Assembly (NCBI RefSeq): GCF_902497895.1
Contig: NZ_CABVHQ010000001.1
Coordinates: forward strand, 62,001 to 126,000
Source of the DNA: Pseudomonas fluorescens
Lineage (GTDB): Bacteria; Pseudomonadota; Gammaproteobacteria; Pseudomonadales; Pseudomonadaceae
Length of the DNA: 64,000 bases
Direction: 5' to 3'
Shown here one piece after another: positions 1 to 9,072 of the stretch. Position 1 is the stretch's first letter, and each line of letters opens with the position of its first letter. A program made the position numbers and the translations under genes. The notes under the pieces are model-generated. The model worked only from the letters and a program-made list of their open reading frames with translations, searched no databases and was not told the origin of the DNA.

Positions 1-344
1 GCGGTCAGTGGCGTGGTGGTCGCGAACACTAGGTCATAGCGTTCAGTTAAGGCGATACGAACGCTTGCCAATGCAAATTTCATAAACGTGAGGGCTCGTT
101 TGACAAAGCCGTCTCTGTTTGAATATGAAAGGTCAAGTTCAATAATGTCGATTCCATCAACAACACCGCGACGACGCGAGTTCACAAAACTCGTGGTTAG
201 CCCCGTATCGCCCCCGCCATAACTACCACACACCATGGTCACCGTATGACCACGTTCCAACAACCGTCGGGCCATTTCGTAGGACCGGGTACCAACACTT
301 CCTTTGGGTGTAGAAAAATGTTGATGAAAATAAAGAATATTCAT
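1..344 (-). CDS. GT4-type glycosyltransferase, N-terminal part only (runs off the window)
   Basis: The reading frame begins with ATG at 344 and leaves the window on the left, so about 114 residues are visible. The N-terminus starts MNILYFHQHFSTPKGSVGTR and continues into SYEMARRLLERGHTV. This is the first beta strand and glycine/arginine loop typical of the N-terminal Rossmann domain of GT-B family 4 enzymes such as WbuB-type sugar transferases of O-antigen clusters. Its ATG overlaps the stop of the heparinase-fold gene (ATGA), so the two are translationally coupled. It probably transfers one sugar of the O-unit to the lipid carrier or growing chain on the cytoplasmic membrane face. Donor and acceptor cannot be read from the sequence, and the nucleotide-sugar binding half is missing. 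Confidence 0.8.
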   Translation of the reverse strand, partial: MNILYFHQHFSTPKGSVGTRSYEMARRLLERGHTVTMVCGSYGGGDTGLTTSFVNSRRRGVVDGIDIIELDLSYSNRDGFVKRALTFMKFALASVRIALTERYDLVFATTTPLT

Positions 345-2173
345 AAGCTCCAACGATACTCTGTCGTCAATGAACCTGACTGATTGACTTCCAATTCAAG
401 AACTGGAACTTCAGTCTTGTCGAGATAATAAAGGGATTCCCAGCCTTCGACCATTTCCAGCCGGACAATCGGCATGGTGCCATGCACTTCAATGACATGA
501 TCACCGCACGTCAGCCGATTACCCTCCAGATGCCAGGAGCCCGGCATCAGGCGCCAGTGAAGAACAGCCTTTTGTTTAAAGCCAGAAATTTGGTCCACGA
601 CGGTCAGGGAATTGTCCGTCAGCATGACCTTGCGCTTATGCGCTGCTCCGGACGCATCCTTGTAGCCAGCTGCAAAACTGGCAACAGATTCCTCTGTGTG
701 CAGCGGTTCTACATAAGAAGTCTTCAACCAGTTACCGAACAGAAAGCGACTGATCCTTGGCATTTGATCGCGGCTGTCGAACTGGACCGTGTTATGAGCT
801 GCTGTGCCTGGAAAATAATTTAGCCACTTGGCCTCAGTGTTATAAGAATAAGTCCCTGCGTCACGCAGCAGGTTACTTGCTCCCACCCAAAGGTCGACGT
901 GCAACGCATCCGCCTGACTGGGTCTAAATCGAAACCGAGGATATCTCAACATCACCATTGCATAAGTGTTACGAAGTACAGCAAAACCACCTTTATCGAA
1001 GACCTGACTAACCTGTGGATCTGCCCTATCTACCGATTCTTTCAAGCCTAGCCAGCCAGCAGGCTCGTTCCAGCTTCCTTCACCATAAGCGTTTTTTCCC
1101 AAAAAAAGATTCATGGCAAGTTGAACACTTGGACGAAAGTCACGGTAGTCCGAGCGACTCAACTGAAGCAAGCGTGCTCCGTCATTAGCCCCCAGATTCG
1201 GAGCGTCACCATTTTCTTCCCTTACCATCGCTCGAAGCCAGATCGTAGCCGCTGCGGCGCGCGAGTACCAGGTATCTGAAAGCTTCGACAAGTTCAGATG
1301 CCTGCGCCACACTTCAACCATGCTGAACGTATCGAGCATCACGCGGTGATAGTTGAGGGAGTATTGGCTGAAGCTGCCATCCACTTCGATCAAACGCTCC
1401 GCTCGGTTTTCCAGCCACTTATAACCCTGTCGGACCCACTCAGCGCCCTCTGCTTGTCCGTTATGAGTAAGCAGGCTGCCGCCAATAAAGAGCGCAGCGG
1501 CTTCGGAAGTTCCGTGGTTGTTATCCTGGGCCATTGCGTAACTCAGGGTCGGTGCGATTCTCTTCAGGTGCTGTTTTATAAGTTCAAGCAGCGCAATGGT
1601 CGCTTCGCCCGTCTGCTCCAGTATCAGCGATGCCATCGCCAGGTGCATGACTCGAATAGACGCTTCCTGACCGCACTTCCAGTTCACGCCTTTATAGGGA
1701 GGATTGTTTGCGCACCAGTCTGCAAGCCAGCTATCGAGTTGCGATAAATAGTAGCTTTCTCCCGCTTTCGCGCGCTGAGCAAATGCCAACAGCCAGTCAA
1801 GTCGGGAGGTTTCCCAAACCATCTTGATGTCGCCCAGGCGAGAATCAAAATCAGGAATCTCCCACCAGTTCCGATTTGGCTGGTCCACCCGAACTCCCGT
1901 CAGAGGGTTACAGTGCCAATCAGGCGCAGTAGCCGTTATCGGATATGGCCAATAGCTGAATAGCAACGCCGTTGTCGCCCAGTGAGTGGGTAGCGCAATA
2001 TCTGATGGAGGATAATCGCGCTCAACAAAAAAAGGCCCCAGCTGTACAGCGTCGTGAAGACGCAGTACAGGGCTGATCCCGAGTTTGATTCCCATTCTGT
2101 ACCGAAAAACCCGGATCAGATTGGGAATCCCCAGAGAGAGGATGGATGAAATTTTTATGAATAGCCGCATCAT
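341..2173 (-). CDS. heparinase II/III-family (alginate-lyase-like) protein of O-antigen locus
   Basis: A 610-residue protein with an alpha-helical N-terminal half and a beta-rich C-terminal half (from about residue 385), the layout of heparinase II/III-type polysaccharide lyases. Candidate active-site positions are the Asn-Asn-His at 218-220, the YSLNYHR segment at 271-277, His425 and the His-Asn-Thr at 460-462. No secretion signal is evident: residues 5-20 are hydrophobic but not followed by a cleavage site. It starts in an ATGA overlap with the oxidoreductase upstream and ends in an ATGA overlap with the GT4 gene, so the three are coupled. Lyases of this fold cut uronic-acid polymers by beta-elimination. 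In an O-antigen operon the role is not established; editing or turnover of a uronate-containing glycan, or a sugar-modifying role, are both possible. Confidence 0.75.
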   Translation of the reverse strand: MMRLFIKISSILSLGIPNLIRVFRYRMGIKLGISPVLRLHDAVQLGPFFVERDYPPSDIALPTHWATTALLFSYWPYPITATAPDWHCNPLTGVRVDQPNRNWWEIPDFDSRLGDIKMVWETSRLDWLLAFAQRAKAGESYYLSQLDSWLADWCANNPPYKGVNWKCGQEASIRVMHLAMASLILEQTGEATIALLELIKQHLKRIAPTLSYAMAQDNNHGTSEAAALFIGGSLLTHNGQAEGAEWVRQGYKWLENRAERLIEVDGSFSQYSLNYHRVMLDTFSMVEVWRRHLNLSKLSDTWYSRAAAATIWLRAMVREENGDAPNLGANDGARLLQLSRSDYRDFRPSVQLAMNLFLGKNAYGEGSWNEPAGWLGLKESVDRADPQVSQVFDKGGFAVLRNTYAMVMLRYPRFRFRPSQADALHVDLWVGASNLLRDAGTYSYNTEAKWLNYFPGTAAHNTVQFDSRDQMPRISRFLFGNWLKTSYVEPLHTEESVASFAAGYKDASGAAHKRKVMLTDNSLTVVDQISGFKQKAVLHWRLMPGSWHLEGNRLTCGDHVIEVHGTMPIVRLEMVEGWESLYYLDKTEVPVLELEVNQSGSLTTEYRWSL

Positions 2174-4305
2174 TGATTACGCAATAACTCTGCTACTTCA
2201 ATAGAAATCCGTGCTACCTCAAAAACTTCATCAGCAGGAATGGCAGCTTCCCCCGCTTCGATCGCATTCATGAAGCTAGCCGCACAGCCATTCTGGCCTT
2301 TATCCTGTTTCCAGAGATTTAGTTTCTTGAACCCTGGCCAGCCAAACCCTTTAAGTTTACGGAAGTTATCCAACTGAAGAACGCGCCCGGCAGCAAAAAC
2401 TTCGACGCGCTCTTTGGCAAAGCTGGAGGCACCATTGGCCACGTAAAGAATGGTGCCGAATGAACCATCTTCGAATCCCAACGTTATCGAGGCTTTGTCC
2501 TCAGTAATATCAACACCAGGTGTATCGCCCATTCGACGAGCTTGCACCGAAATGATTTTGCTACCGGCAAGGAATCGCATCAGATCGATAAAGTGGCATG
2601 CTTCGCCAATAATTCGACCACCTCCAACAGCATTGTCCTGAGTCCAATGATTCGCTGGAATGGCACCCGCATTCATTGTCATGAGGAACGTTTTCGGCTC
2701 TTTGACCGAGGCTAACAATTCCTTCATCTTCACAACATGAGGGGAAAAGCGTCGGTTGAAACCGACCATCAGTTGCGGCCCTTTGCCGCCCGAATGGGCC
2801 TCTGTATAGGCGGCTTGCACCTCGTCCAGTTCTGAATGGGTGATTGCCAGCGGCTTCTCGACGAAGACGTTTTTCCCCGCAGTCAATGCCTTGTTCACAA
2901 AATGTGCATGACTATCGTGACGAGTAACGATCGCTACCGTGTTTATTGTCGAATCAGCCAGCATTCCATCCACATCAGTGGAAGCAACTGCGAAACCGGC
3001 TTTTGCTCCGTGAATGACTCCGTTCACGCCACCAGCGGTAACGATTGTATGAAACTGCGCCCCGGCATTTTTGAATGCTGGAATCAACATGCGTGAAGCA
3101 TAGTTCCCTGCACCAATGAAACCCATAACCGGACGCTGCGCATTAAAGGCGCTGGATGAGTCAAGTACAACAGTCCTGATTCCACGCTCAGCAACATCGG
3201 ATGCATATTCCAGGCAAATGCCTAAACCGGATTTGTCTTCGGTGAGCATTTTGTAAGCTTCGGCCGCGTCCTCAAACGCAAATCGCTGGCTGATGAGCGG
3301 TTTGACGTCCAGCTGCCCTGCGGCAAGCATGTCGAGGATAGCTTCGAAGTTACGTTGTTCAGTCCAACGAACAAAACCTATCGGGTAATCCTGGCCTTTA
3401 TCTTCATATAACGGGTCATAGCGGCCTGGGCCGTATGAGCACGAAACCTGGAAACTCAGTTCTTTTTCATAGAAATCAGCGCGATTAAGCTCCAGGCCCG
3501 TTACGCCGACCAATATGATGCGCCCACGCTTGCGAGACATTCGAGCCGCATGAGTTACCGGATCGCTCGCTTTTGTCGACGCAGTGATGATGACTCCATC
3601 GACCCCGTTGCCGCGACTGAACGCCATCCCTGCGCCAACCGGATCTTCACCTTTGGCCGGGTTACAGGTGCTCGCTCCGAACTGGCGTGCAAGAGCAAGT
3701 TTTGATTCGTCAAAATCAATCGCCAGGACTCTGCAACCTTGTGCACGTAACAGTTGCACAGTAAGAAGCCCGATCAAACCGGCCCCTATGACGACGAAAG
3801 CCTCTCCCAACGTGGGCTCGGCGAGCCGAATGCCTTGCAGACCAATGCTCGCGACAACGGTAAACGAAGCTTCGATGTCGCCTACTTCATCAGGAATAAG
3901 GGCGCACAGGTTCTTCGATATCTTTACTACGTCAGAGTGAGGTCCGTTGGAGACCACCCTGTCACCGACTTTGAAACCGTCGACACCCGCCCCTACCTCG
4001 TGGACGACACCTACGTTGCAATAGCCTAAAGGCAAGGGCTGTGAAAGCTTGGACTGGACAGCCTCGAGCGTAGTGACAAGGCCATCGGTCTGAATTTTCT
4101 CCAATACCATTTTTACTTTGTCGGGCTGCTGGCGCGCTTTCTCCAGATATGAGGCCTTGCCAAATCCAACCAACATGCGCTCGGTACCCGCCGAGATCAA
4201 CGACACACGCGTATTGATTACAACGCTACCGCGTGAAACCTGGGGCGAGGGAGCCTCCGTAATAGTGGTTTCACCCTTCGCCATATCCTGCAAAATCTGC
4301 TTCAT
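2170..4305 (-). CDS. two-domain oxidoreductase: zinc-type alcohol dehydrogenase fold fused to Gfo/Idh/MocA
   Basis: A 711-residue fusion. Residues 1 to about 375 are a medium-chain dehydrogenase with the nucleotide loop VIGAGLIGLL at 172-181. Residues about 393-711 are a Gfo/Idh/MocA enzyme with its own Rossmann loop GFIGAGNYA near 395-403, the family VEKP motif at 482-485 and a conserved His571 in GEACHF. It should therefore bind two dinucleotides and may oxidise and re-reduce a sugar ring, as Gfo/Idh/MocA enzymes do. ATG at 4305 is preferred to the upstream TTG (4338): it follows a GGTGG site and leaves 10 bases after the GT2 stop. The gene overlaps the heparinase-fold gene by ATGA. This pairing recurs in bacterial polysaccharide loci; substrate unknown. 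Confidence 0.8.
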   Translation of the reverse strand: MKQILQDMAKGETTITEAPSPQVSRGSVVINTRVSLISAGTERMLVGFGKASYLEKARQQPDKVKMVLEKIQTDGLVTTLEAVQSKLSQPLPLGYCNVGVVHEVGAGVDGFKVGDRVVSNGPHSDVVKISKNLCALIPDEVGDIEASFTVVASIGLQGIRLAEPTLGEAFVVIGAGLIGLLTVQLLRAQGCRVLAIDFDESKLALARQFGASTCNPAKGEDPVGAGMAFSRGNGVDGVIITASTKASDPVTHAARMSRKRGRIILVGVTGLELNRADFYEKELSFQVSCSYGPGRYDPLYEDKGQDYPIGFVRWTEQRNFEAILDMLAAGQLDVKPLISQRFAFEDAAEAYKMLTEDKSGLGICLEYASDVAERGIRTVVLDSSSAFNAQRPVMGFIGAGNYASRMLIPAFKNAGAQFHTIVTAGGVNGVIHGAKAGFAVASTDVDGMLADSTINTVAIVTRHDSHAHFVNKALTAGKNVFVEKPLAITHSELDEVQAAYTEAHSGGKGPQLMVGFNRRFSPHVVKMKELLASVKEPKTFLMTMNAGAIPANHWTQDNAVGGGRIIGEACHFIDLMRFLAGSKIISVQARRMGDTPGVDITEDKASITLGFEDGSFGTILYVANGASSFAKERVEVFAAGRVLQLDNFRKLKGFGWPGFKKLNLWKQDKGQNGCAASFMNAIEAGEAAIPADEVFEVARISIEVAELLRNQ

Positions 4306-4315
4306 AAAACCACCG

Positions 4316-5134
4316 TCAAGAATGATAAGTGTCGACAATATATTTAAGGGACTTTACATGTTCGCTCGCGATAAATTCGAGCTTCTCGCGGGAAGTAGAG
4401 CCATGGTCATCGTCAATGATCGTTATACTCGGTTGGTATTGAACCTTTAGACCGACTCTCAGGCATTGCTCAGCGACGAAATCCTCCTCACCAAACAAAA
4501 ATTGCGGATAGTCGACCGAGCCGCCCTGTGAAAAATACTGTTTAGTAAATAAAATAAATGAGCCGTGGGGGGAATAGAAGCTTTCGCCCGCAGCCAGAGA
4601 GCCGATGGAGCTTTTAACTTTCAAATCCGAAAGTTTTCGATAGATCTTCAACAACCAGAGGCGCTTGAAAATGAAAATATTTTTCAACAGGGAAAAACGC
4701 GTTGGTCTGTATAAAGTCTTCGGATTCAAATCACCTCCGCGGCCTTTGGAAAGGATGGCAGGCGCTATAATCCCAGTCTCATCAGAGACCGCATTAATTT
4801 GAGTTTTCAGCGATTCAAAAAAGTCCGCGCGCACGGTCAAATCGACGTTTGAAATGGCGACGCAGTCGAAATCAAGCAAAGAACCCAGCAACTCGGTTCC
4901 TTTCTTGAATCCTGGAAAGTACCCAACATTGTCCGACTTCAGGTAGTGCGTTGTGAAGTTCATGGCTGAAACGCTCACCAATACCTGCTCATCTATTTCC
5001 TTCGTTGAATTATCAACGATCACAAAGGTAAAACTTATGTCTTTCGCACGAGAAAGCGATTCGCTTAGAGAGGTTGCGAGATTCAACAGATGATCGTACG
5101 CATTATAACAAACACAAACTATCGCTACTCTCAT
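4316..5134 (-). CDS. GT2-family glycosyltransferase
   Basis: A 272-residue GT-A enzyme. It begins MRVAIVCVCYNAYDHL, the first nucleotide-binding strand of family 2. Asp41 in VIVDNS is the uridine/thymidine-contacting acid, and the Asn-Val-Asp at 96-98 sits where the DXD metal motif is expected. The FLFGEEDF segment near residue 217 resembles the catalytic acidic motif of rhamnosyl- and related GT2 transferases. No transmembrane helix is obvious, so it acts at the inner face of the cytoplasmic membrane, adding a sugar to the undecaprenyl-linked O-unit. The gene and its flanks are AT-rich relative to the rest of the window. A rhamnosyltransferase is an attractive guess given rmlBDA nearby, but the sequence does not fix the donor. 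Confidence 0.8.
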   Translation of the reverse strand: MRVAIVCVCYNAYDHLLNLATSLSESLSRAKDISFTFVIVDNSTKEIDEQVLVSVSAMNFTTHYLKSDNVGYFPGFKKGTELLGSLLDFDCVAISNVDLTVRADFFESLKTQINAVSDETGIIAPAILSKGRGGDLNPKTLYRPTRFSLLKNIFIFKRLWLLKIYRKLSDLKVKSSIGSLAAGESFYSPHGSFILFTKQYFSQGGSVDYPQFLFGEEDFVAEQCLRVGLKVQYQPSITIIDDDHGSTSREKLEFIASEHVKSLKYIVDTYHS

Positions 5135-5199
5135 GTCAGCCTGCTTAAATTAAAATTTCCGGTCAATTTGATCTGTACATACCGATGAAAAAACCAAAA

Positions 5200-5979
5200 T
5201 TATTTTGGGAAATAACGATCCAGCAACGAATCCCGCTCAGCAAATGTTGGGTAATTTATCAACACAGCTTTATACACGCCCTTGAATACAAAAAGGCTGC
5301 CCGCCGCAGCACCCACTACTCCAAATTTGTTGATCAACGCACCTATATCGTCGATTGAGCCAGCCCCGCCCAATATTGTCAGCGGTACATGAACCTTGTC
5401 GTGGACTTTTCCAGCAACGTCCAGATTGTAGCCTTTCATAACGCCATCGTAATCGATGGAGTTGATCACGATTTCTCCAACACCCTGCTCCTGCAACTCG
5501 CTACACATTTCCAATAGGCACTTGCCAGTATTCTTCTTTCCATTGTTAATCCAGACATCGTATCGCCCGCCCAAGAGTTTCTTCTTGACATCCAGAACGA
5601 CAACAACACTTTGGCTACCAATTTCCTGAGCAATTTCCTTTACCAGAGCAGGATTTTCGATCGCTGCCGAACTGATGGCAATTTTCTCGACACCCAATCC
5701 GATAATCTTGCGTGCCTGATTGGCAGTGGAAATGCCTCCGCCATAGCAGAATGGCATACGGCATTCCATCGCCATTTTCTTTATCAACGCGTAGTCGGGT
5801 TCACGACCTTCTGCTGATGCATCGATATCTAAAACGATCAGCTCATCGACTTCTTTCTCATTAAAAATCTTGACCGCATTGAGAGGATCGCCAATATATT
5901 TGGAGTCTTTGAACTTGACAGTCTTGACAAGACCTTTATTGCGAATAAGCAAGCACGGAATTATTCTGGGCCGTAGCAT
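5200..5979 (-). CDS. hisF2: HisF-like cyclase-fold partner of sugar amidotransferase (HisF2/WbuZ type)
   Basis: A 259-residue TIM barrel of the HisF family, directly abutting the HisH-like gene (its ATG follows the HisH TAA with no gap). The second phosphate-site glycines are present near 223-225 (ILGGAG). In true HisF the catalytic acids are Asp11 and Asp130. Here Asp130 is kept (VVVVLD) but residue 11 is Leu in IIPCLLIRNKG. This loss argues against imidazole-glycerol-phosphate synthesis and for a partner that relays ammonia from the HisH glutaminase to the WbpG-like enzyme, as known for the HisH2/HisF2 pair of P. aeruginosa O5. No other histidine genes are adjacent (hisC at 23.5 kb belongs to the aromatic operon). 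Confidence 0.85.
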   Translation of the reverse strand: MLRPRIIPCLLIRNKGLVKTVKFKDSKYIGDPLNAVKIFNEKEVDELIVLDIDASAEGREPDYALIKKMAMECRMPFCYGGGISTANQARKIIGLGVEKIAISSAAIENPALVKEIAQEIGSQSVVVVLDVKKKLLGGRYDVWINNGKKNTGKCLLEMCSELQEQGVGEIVINSIDYDGVMKGYNLDVAGKVHDKVHVPLTILGGAGSIDDIGALINKFGVVGAAAGSLFVFKGVYKAVLINYPTFAERDSLLDRYFPK

Positions 5980-6588
5980 TTATGACAACTCCGAGAAGTT
6001 CTTCAGTAAGTTAACGCCGAAGTGATGACTCTTTTCCGGGTGAAACTGCACGCCGTATACTGAACCGGCATTGACCGCGCACGTGAATTCCTCTCCATAC
6101 GTGGAGGACGCAAGCGCATGATCGCGTTCAGCACATTCAAAATAAAAAGAATGCAGAAAATAATATTTTGGAGTTTCCAGAAAGTTCTTGAATAGCCCAC
6201 TTGCGTGCAAAGGCACGACATCGTTCCACCCCATATGAGGCAGTTGCTTTACTTTCTCGATATCAAACTTTCTAACGGTGCCGGGTACCCAACCCAATCC
6301 AGGTAGTTCGCCTTCATCACTAGAGTTGGCGAGCATCTGCATGCCTACGCAGATGCCCAATACCGGAATTTTTTTGTCCAGTACCAAATCATCCAGCGCT
6401 TCACGCATACCGGAACGATTGAGACTGATCATCGCGTGATCAAACGAACCGACACCAGGCAATATTATTTTACTCGCCCCGGAAAGGTCCTGATAAGACG
6501 TTGCAACACAACATTCGATATTCAGCCGTTTATAAAGATTTATAAACGACAGTATATTACCGAGACCATAATCAACAACAGTAATCAT
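5980..6588 (-). CDS. hisH2: HisH-like glutamine amidotransferase subunit (HisH2 type)
   Basis: A 202-residue class I glutaminase. The nucleophile is Cys80 in [10 protein letters not shown], and the catalytic His183 and Glu185 lie in VQFHPEKSH, so the triad is complete. It begins in an ATGA overlap with the WbpG-like gene and abuts the HisF-like gene. It hydrolyses glutamine and passes ammonia through the HisF-like partner. In P. aeruginosa O5 the equivalent pair serves WbpG in making the acetamidino group of a mannuronic acid derivative; the same role is inferred here. It is not expected to be the housekeeping histidine-pathway HisH, because the partner HisF lacks a catalytic acid and the context is an O-antigen operon. 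Confidence 0.88.
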   Translation of the reverse strand: MITVVDYGLGNILSFINLYKRLNIECCVATSYQDLSGASKIILPGVGSFDHAMISLNRSGMREALDDLVLDKKIPVLGICVGMQMLANSSDEGELPGLGWVPGTVRKFDIEKVKQLPHMGWNDVVPLHASGLFKNFLETPKYYFLHSFYFECAERDHALASSTYGEEFTCAVNAGSVYGVQFHPEKSHHFGVNLLKNFSELS

Positions 6589-7724
6589 CTCTTGACTGCC
6601 CTTTCCATGCCCAACATATGCATGACTTTCGCCCCAAGCTCAAACAGATAGCGCTGAGATTTGTAATCGCGATAGGACTTGTTTGGCAATTCCATCAATG
6701 CTGTTAACTCGGGAACAGTCATATCCAGTTTGTTCGCGATGTATTCAAAATCCTGATCCACTGTCTCCGGATCGTACGCCGGCTGGGCCAGGTTATTCAA
6801 CGCATCTTCACGAGTCATCTGCCCGGTGAGGATAAGGCTCGAATACTGGATCTTCCTTGTGTCGTAACCAAACTTGGTCGGCAACCAGTAACCTTCGTAG
6901 AACTTCGTGAATCTTGACTCATCATGCTTACGAGGATACGACTTCCAGCCATATTCTCTAGACAGCGTCTCGATCGCTTCGGAACGAATATACGGCACGT
7001 AGTTCAAGGGCTTAATCACCTTGACACCCTTGAAGAAACGCAAATAAATCTTGTGAAACCAGATACTGCTCAGTGGGTAGTCCACCAACGGGCGCTCGCC
7101 AAACTTTTTATGAATGTCTTTCAACTGCCACATATCAGTACCGTAGTACATCCACTCCAATGGATTCCTGACGCACTCAGTTGAATAGTTTCCGCCATTC
7201 AGAATGTATTTGATCCCGTGCTTATTGGCGAAGTGGTACAGGGTCGCGATGAAAGCGTGGTCCTGAGGGATATCGAGATGTGGAACAGAGGCCTTGAAAA
7301 AAGCTCTCTGAAAATCCTTCATTTCTTCCCAATTGATAACCTCGGTGTACAGATCAAGGCCCAGTTTCTCAACGATAACCTCAATATTATGCACTGCCAA
7401 CTGAGAGTTCCAGCCGCCATCTACGTGAAAAACCAGCGGGCGCAAACCAAATTCTTTAACGGCAATATGCAGCAAATACGAACTGTCCAGCCCGCCACTC
7501 ATGCCCATAATGCAATCGAATGGTTTGCCTTTACTATCCGCTTTGATTTTCTCGAAAATCTCGGTGATTTGCTGCCTTCCCTTGGGACCTGTATCCCAAT
7601 GAGGAAGTAAATCACGATGGTAGCCGTTGCAGTGATCACAAACGCCTTTGTCATCAAATACAATATTTTCGTCTGTTGTATCCATCACACAGTTTGTGCA
7701 AATTTGATAGGGTCTTTTACTCAT
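6585..7724 (-). CDS. wbpG: N-acetyl sugar amidotransferase (WbpG/PseA family)
   Basis: A 379-residue PP-loop ATP pyrophosphatase-type enzyme. The loop SGGLDSS lies at 76-82 and a zinc-ribbon-like set of cysteines at 9, 12, 29 and 32 (CTNC and CDHC). The family activates a sugar carbonyl or amide with ATP and replaces oxygen by nitrogen delivered by HisH/HisF. ATG at 7724 is chosen because it follows a CGGAG site; an in-frame TTG at 7748 would add eight residues. The next two genes are coupled to it. In P. aeruginosa WbpG is needed for the acetamidino group of ManNAc(3NAc)A sugars. Here wecB/wecC supply ManNAcA, but no 3-amino genes (wbpB, wbpE, wbpD) are visible, so an amide or amidine on another carbon is also possible. 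Confidence 0.87.
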   Translation of the reverse strand: MSKRPYQICTNCVMDTTDENIVFDDKGVCDHCNGYHRDLLPHWDTGPKGRQQITEIFEKIKADSKGKPFDCIMGMSGGLDSSYLLHIAVKEFGLRPLVFHVDGGWNSQLAVHNIEVIVEKLGLDLYTEVINWEEMKDFQRAFFKASVPHLDIPQDHAFIATLYHFANKHGIKYILNGGNYSTECVRNPLEWMYYGTDMWQLKDIHKKFGERPLVDYPLSSIWFHKIYLRFFKGVKVIKPLNYVPYIRSEAIETLSREYGWKSYPRKHDESRFTKFYEGYWLPTKFGYDTRKIQYSSLILTGQMTREDALNNLAQPAYDPETVDQDFEYIANKLDMTVPELTALMELPNKSYRDYKSQRYLFELGAKVMHMLGMERAVKR

Positions 7725-7818
7725 GCTAACTCCGAGTACACTTGACAAGTCGGCACGCTACATGCCTGAATTATACTTCGAGACATTAAAACAAGACTTT
7801 GCAAGTCAATTTTCAGCC

Positions 7819-9072
7819 TCAAGCTTTTAGGTATTTTGTTGTAATCAGGGTGAACAGAATCAATTCACCTAGAACAAAGCTGATTGCTGCGCCATAAACG
7901 CCCCATATGCTCGTCAATGTCACACAAGCGGACACTGTTACGACGCCCGTCAATATCAAAACCTTGGCATAATATTTCTTCGAATTCAAATTGTTCAAGC
8001 CCGCTGTTCCCAACATGAAATTGGCAACTCCAAAGAAGACGCCAATCGTCATAAATAGGAACAGCCCGGCCATAAGCTGTTTGTTTGGATAGGATCTCAA
8101 AAATTCCAGGTAATCATTAAACATAAGCCATATGATAATAAACCCCGAAAGAATAGTCGCAAGGGCAGCCAACTGCATCCAGGTCAATTTCATCACCTTG
8201 ACAAAAGCGCCCGGACCGGGCGCATTTTCGTCACGCAACGAGTGAATCGCCCTGGTGAAGAAAAACTGGTTGAGCGGCCTAATGAGCGCCTGGAAGGCCT
8301 TGATGAGTTTCTCGACCACGGAATAGCTTGCTATGGCTGCGGGGCTCACCGAGAAAAAACTCAACACCAGCAAATTGGAGTCCCTGAACAAAACAACGGC
8401 GATGTTCCCGAAGAAAATATCCTTACCCTCATGCAAACATTCCCAGAGGCGAGAGAACGACACACTGATATATTTCAAACCCAGCGCCGCTTTTAAATAG
8501 ATCGATGAGGCAAGTCCACCCGCCAGATAACATCCACCTACTATCAACGGCAGGAAATAGACAGGATCCTCTGCTTTCAAAAAGAGAAACACAACCAAAC
8601 AGCAGGACAAACGACTTATCAATGTAAAAACTGCGACCGGAAGATTGTTCTCGATCGACTGATAGAAATAGGTTGACTGAAAGATAAAACTCAACGGCAC
8701 CAGCATCCAGCATAACAATGAAAAGAAAAACTGCTCTTGCAAAAAAAAGCCGGAAATCAGCACCGCGATCGCGCAGACAAGCCAAATTATGATTCTTGAA
8801 AAAAAGATTTCACAATATACATTGGAAGCCGCGGCAATTCCGCCACGCGCGTATGAACTCACGACTCGCGAAACGCCATTGACTTCATAACTGTACAACA
8901 CGACAGCAAGAATAATGAGCGATACGGCTTCGGACACAACAAGATCTGAAAACTTGGCTGAACCGAACAAATGCAGTACATACGGAAAAATGAAGATAGG
9001 CAGAATTGCGTTTGCGCCTTGAATGCAAGCTAGCGAGGCTATATTTGTTAGGTCTTTTCGCAACAATGTCAT
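7819..9072 (-). CDS. wzx: Wzx-type O-unit flippase
   Basis: A 417-residue, very hydrophobic protein with about 12 predicted membrane segments and few charged loops, typical of the PST/MOP flippases that move undecaprenyl-linked O-units to the periplasmic side. Early segments include AILPIFIFPYVLHLF and LIILAVVLYSY. Wzx proteins are poorly conserved, so the call rests on length, topology and place in the cluster. ATG at 9072 is preferred to the in-frame TTG at 9084, although neither has a strong ribosome site. The region is AT-rich, as is usual for wzx. A Wzy polymerase is not in this window and should lie to the left if the cluster is Wzy-dependent, as the adjacent wzz suggests. Confidence 0.85.
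   Translation of the reverse strand: MTLLRKDLTNIASLACIQGANAILPIFIFPYVLHLFGSAKFSDLVVSEAVSLIILAVVLYSYEVNGVSRVVSSYARGGIAAASNVYCEIFFSRIIIWLVCAIAVLISGFFLQEQFFFSLLCWMLVPLSFIFQSTYFYQSIENNLPVAVFTLISRLSCCLVVFLFLKAEDPVYFLPLIVGGCYLAGGLASSIYLKAALGLKYISVSFSRLWECLHEGKDIFFGNIAVVLFRDSNLLVLSFFSVSPAAIASYSVVEKLIKAFQALIRPLNQFFFTRAIHSLRDENAPGPGAFVKVMKLTWMQLAALATILSGFIIIWLMFNDYLEFLRSYPNKQLMAGLFLFMTIGVFFGVANFMLGTAGLNNLNSKKYYAKVLILTGVVTVSACVTLTSIWGVYGAAISFVLGELILFTLITTKYLKA

Noticed and set aside
5200-6588. HisF and HisH as histidine biosynthesis enzymes
   Set aside because: HisF lacks Asp11, no hisA/hisB/hisI neighbours are present, and the genes are coupled to a WbpG-like amidotransferase.
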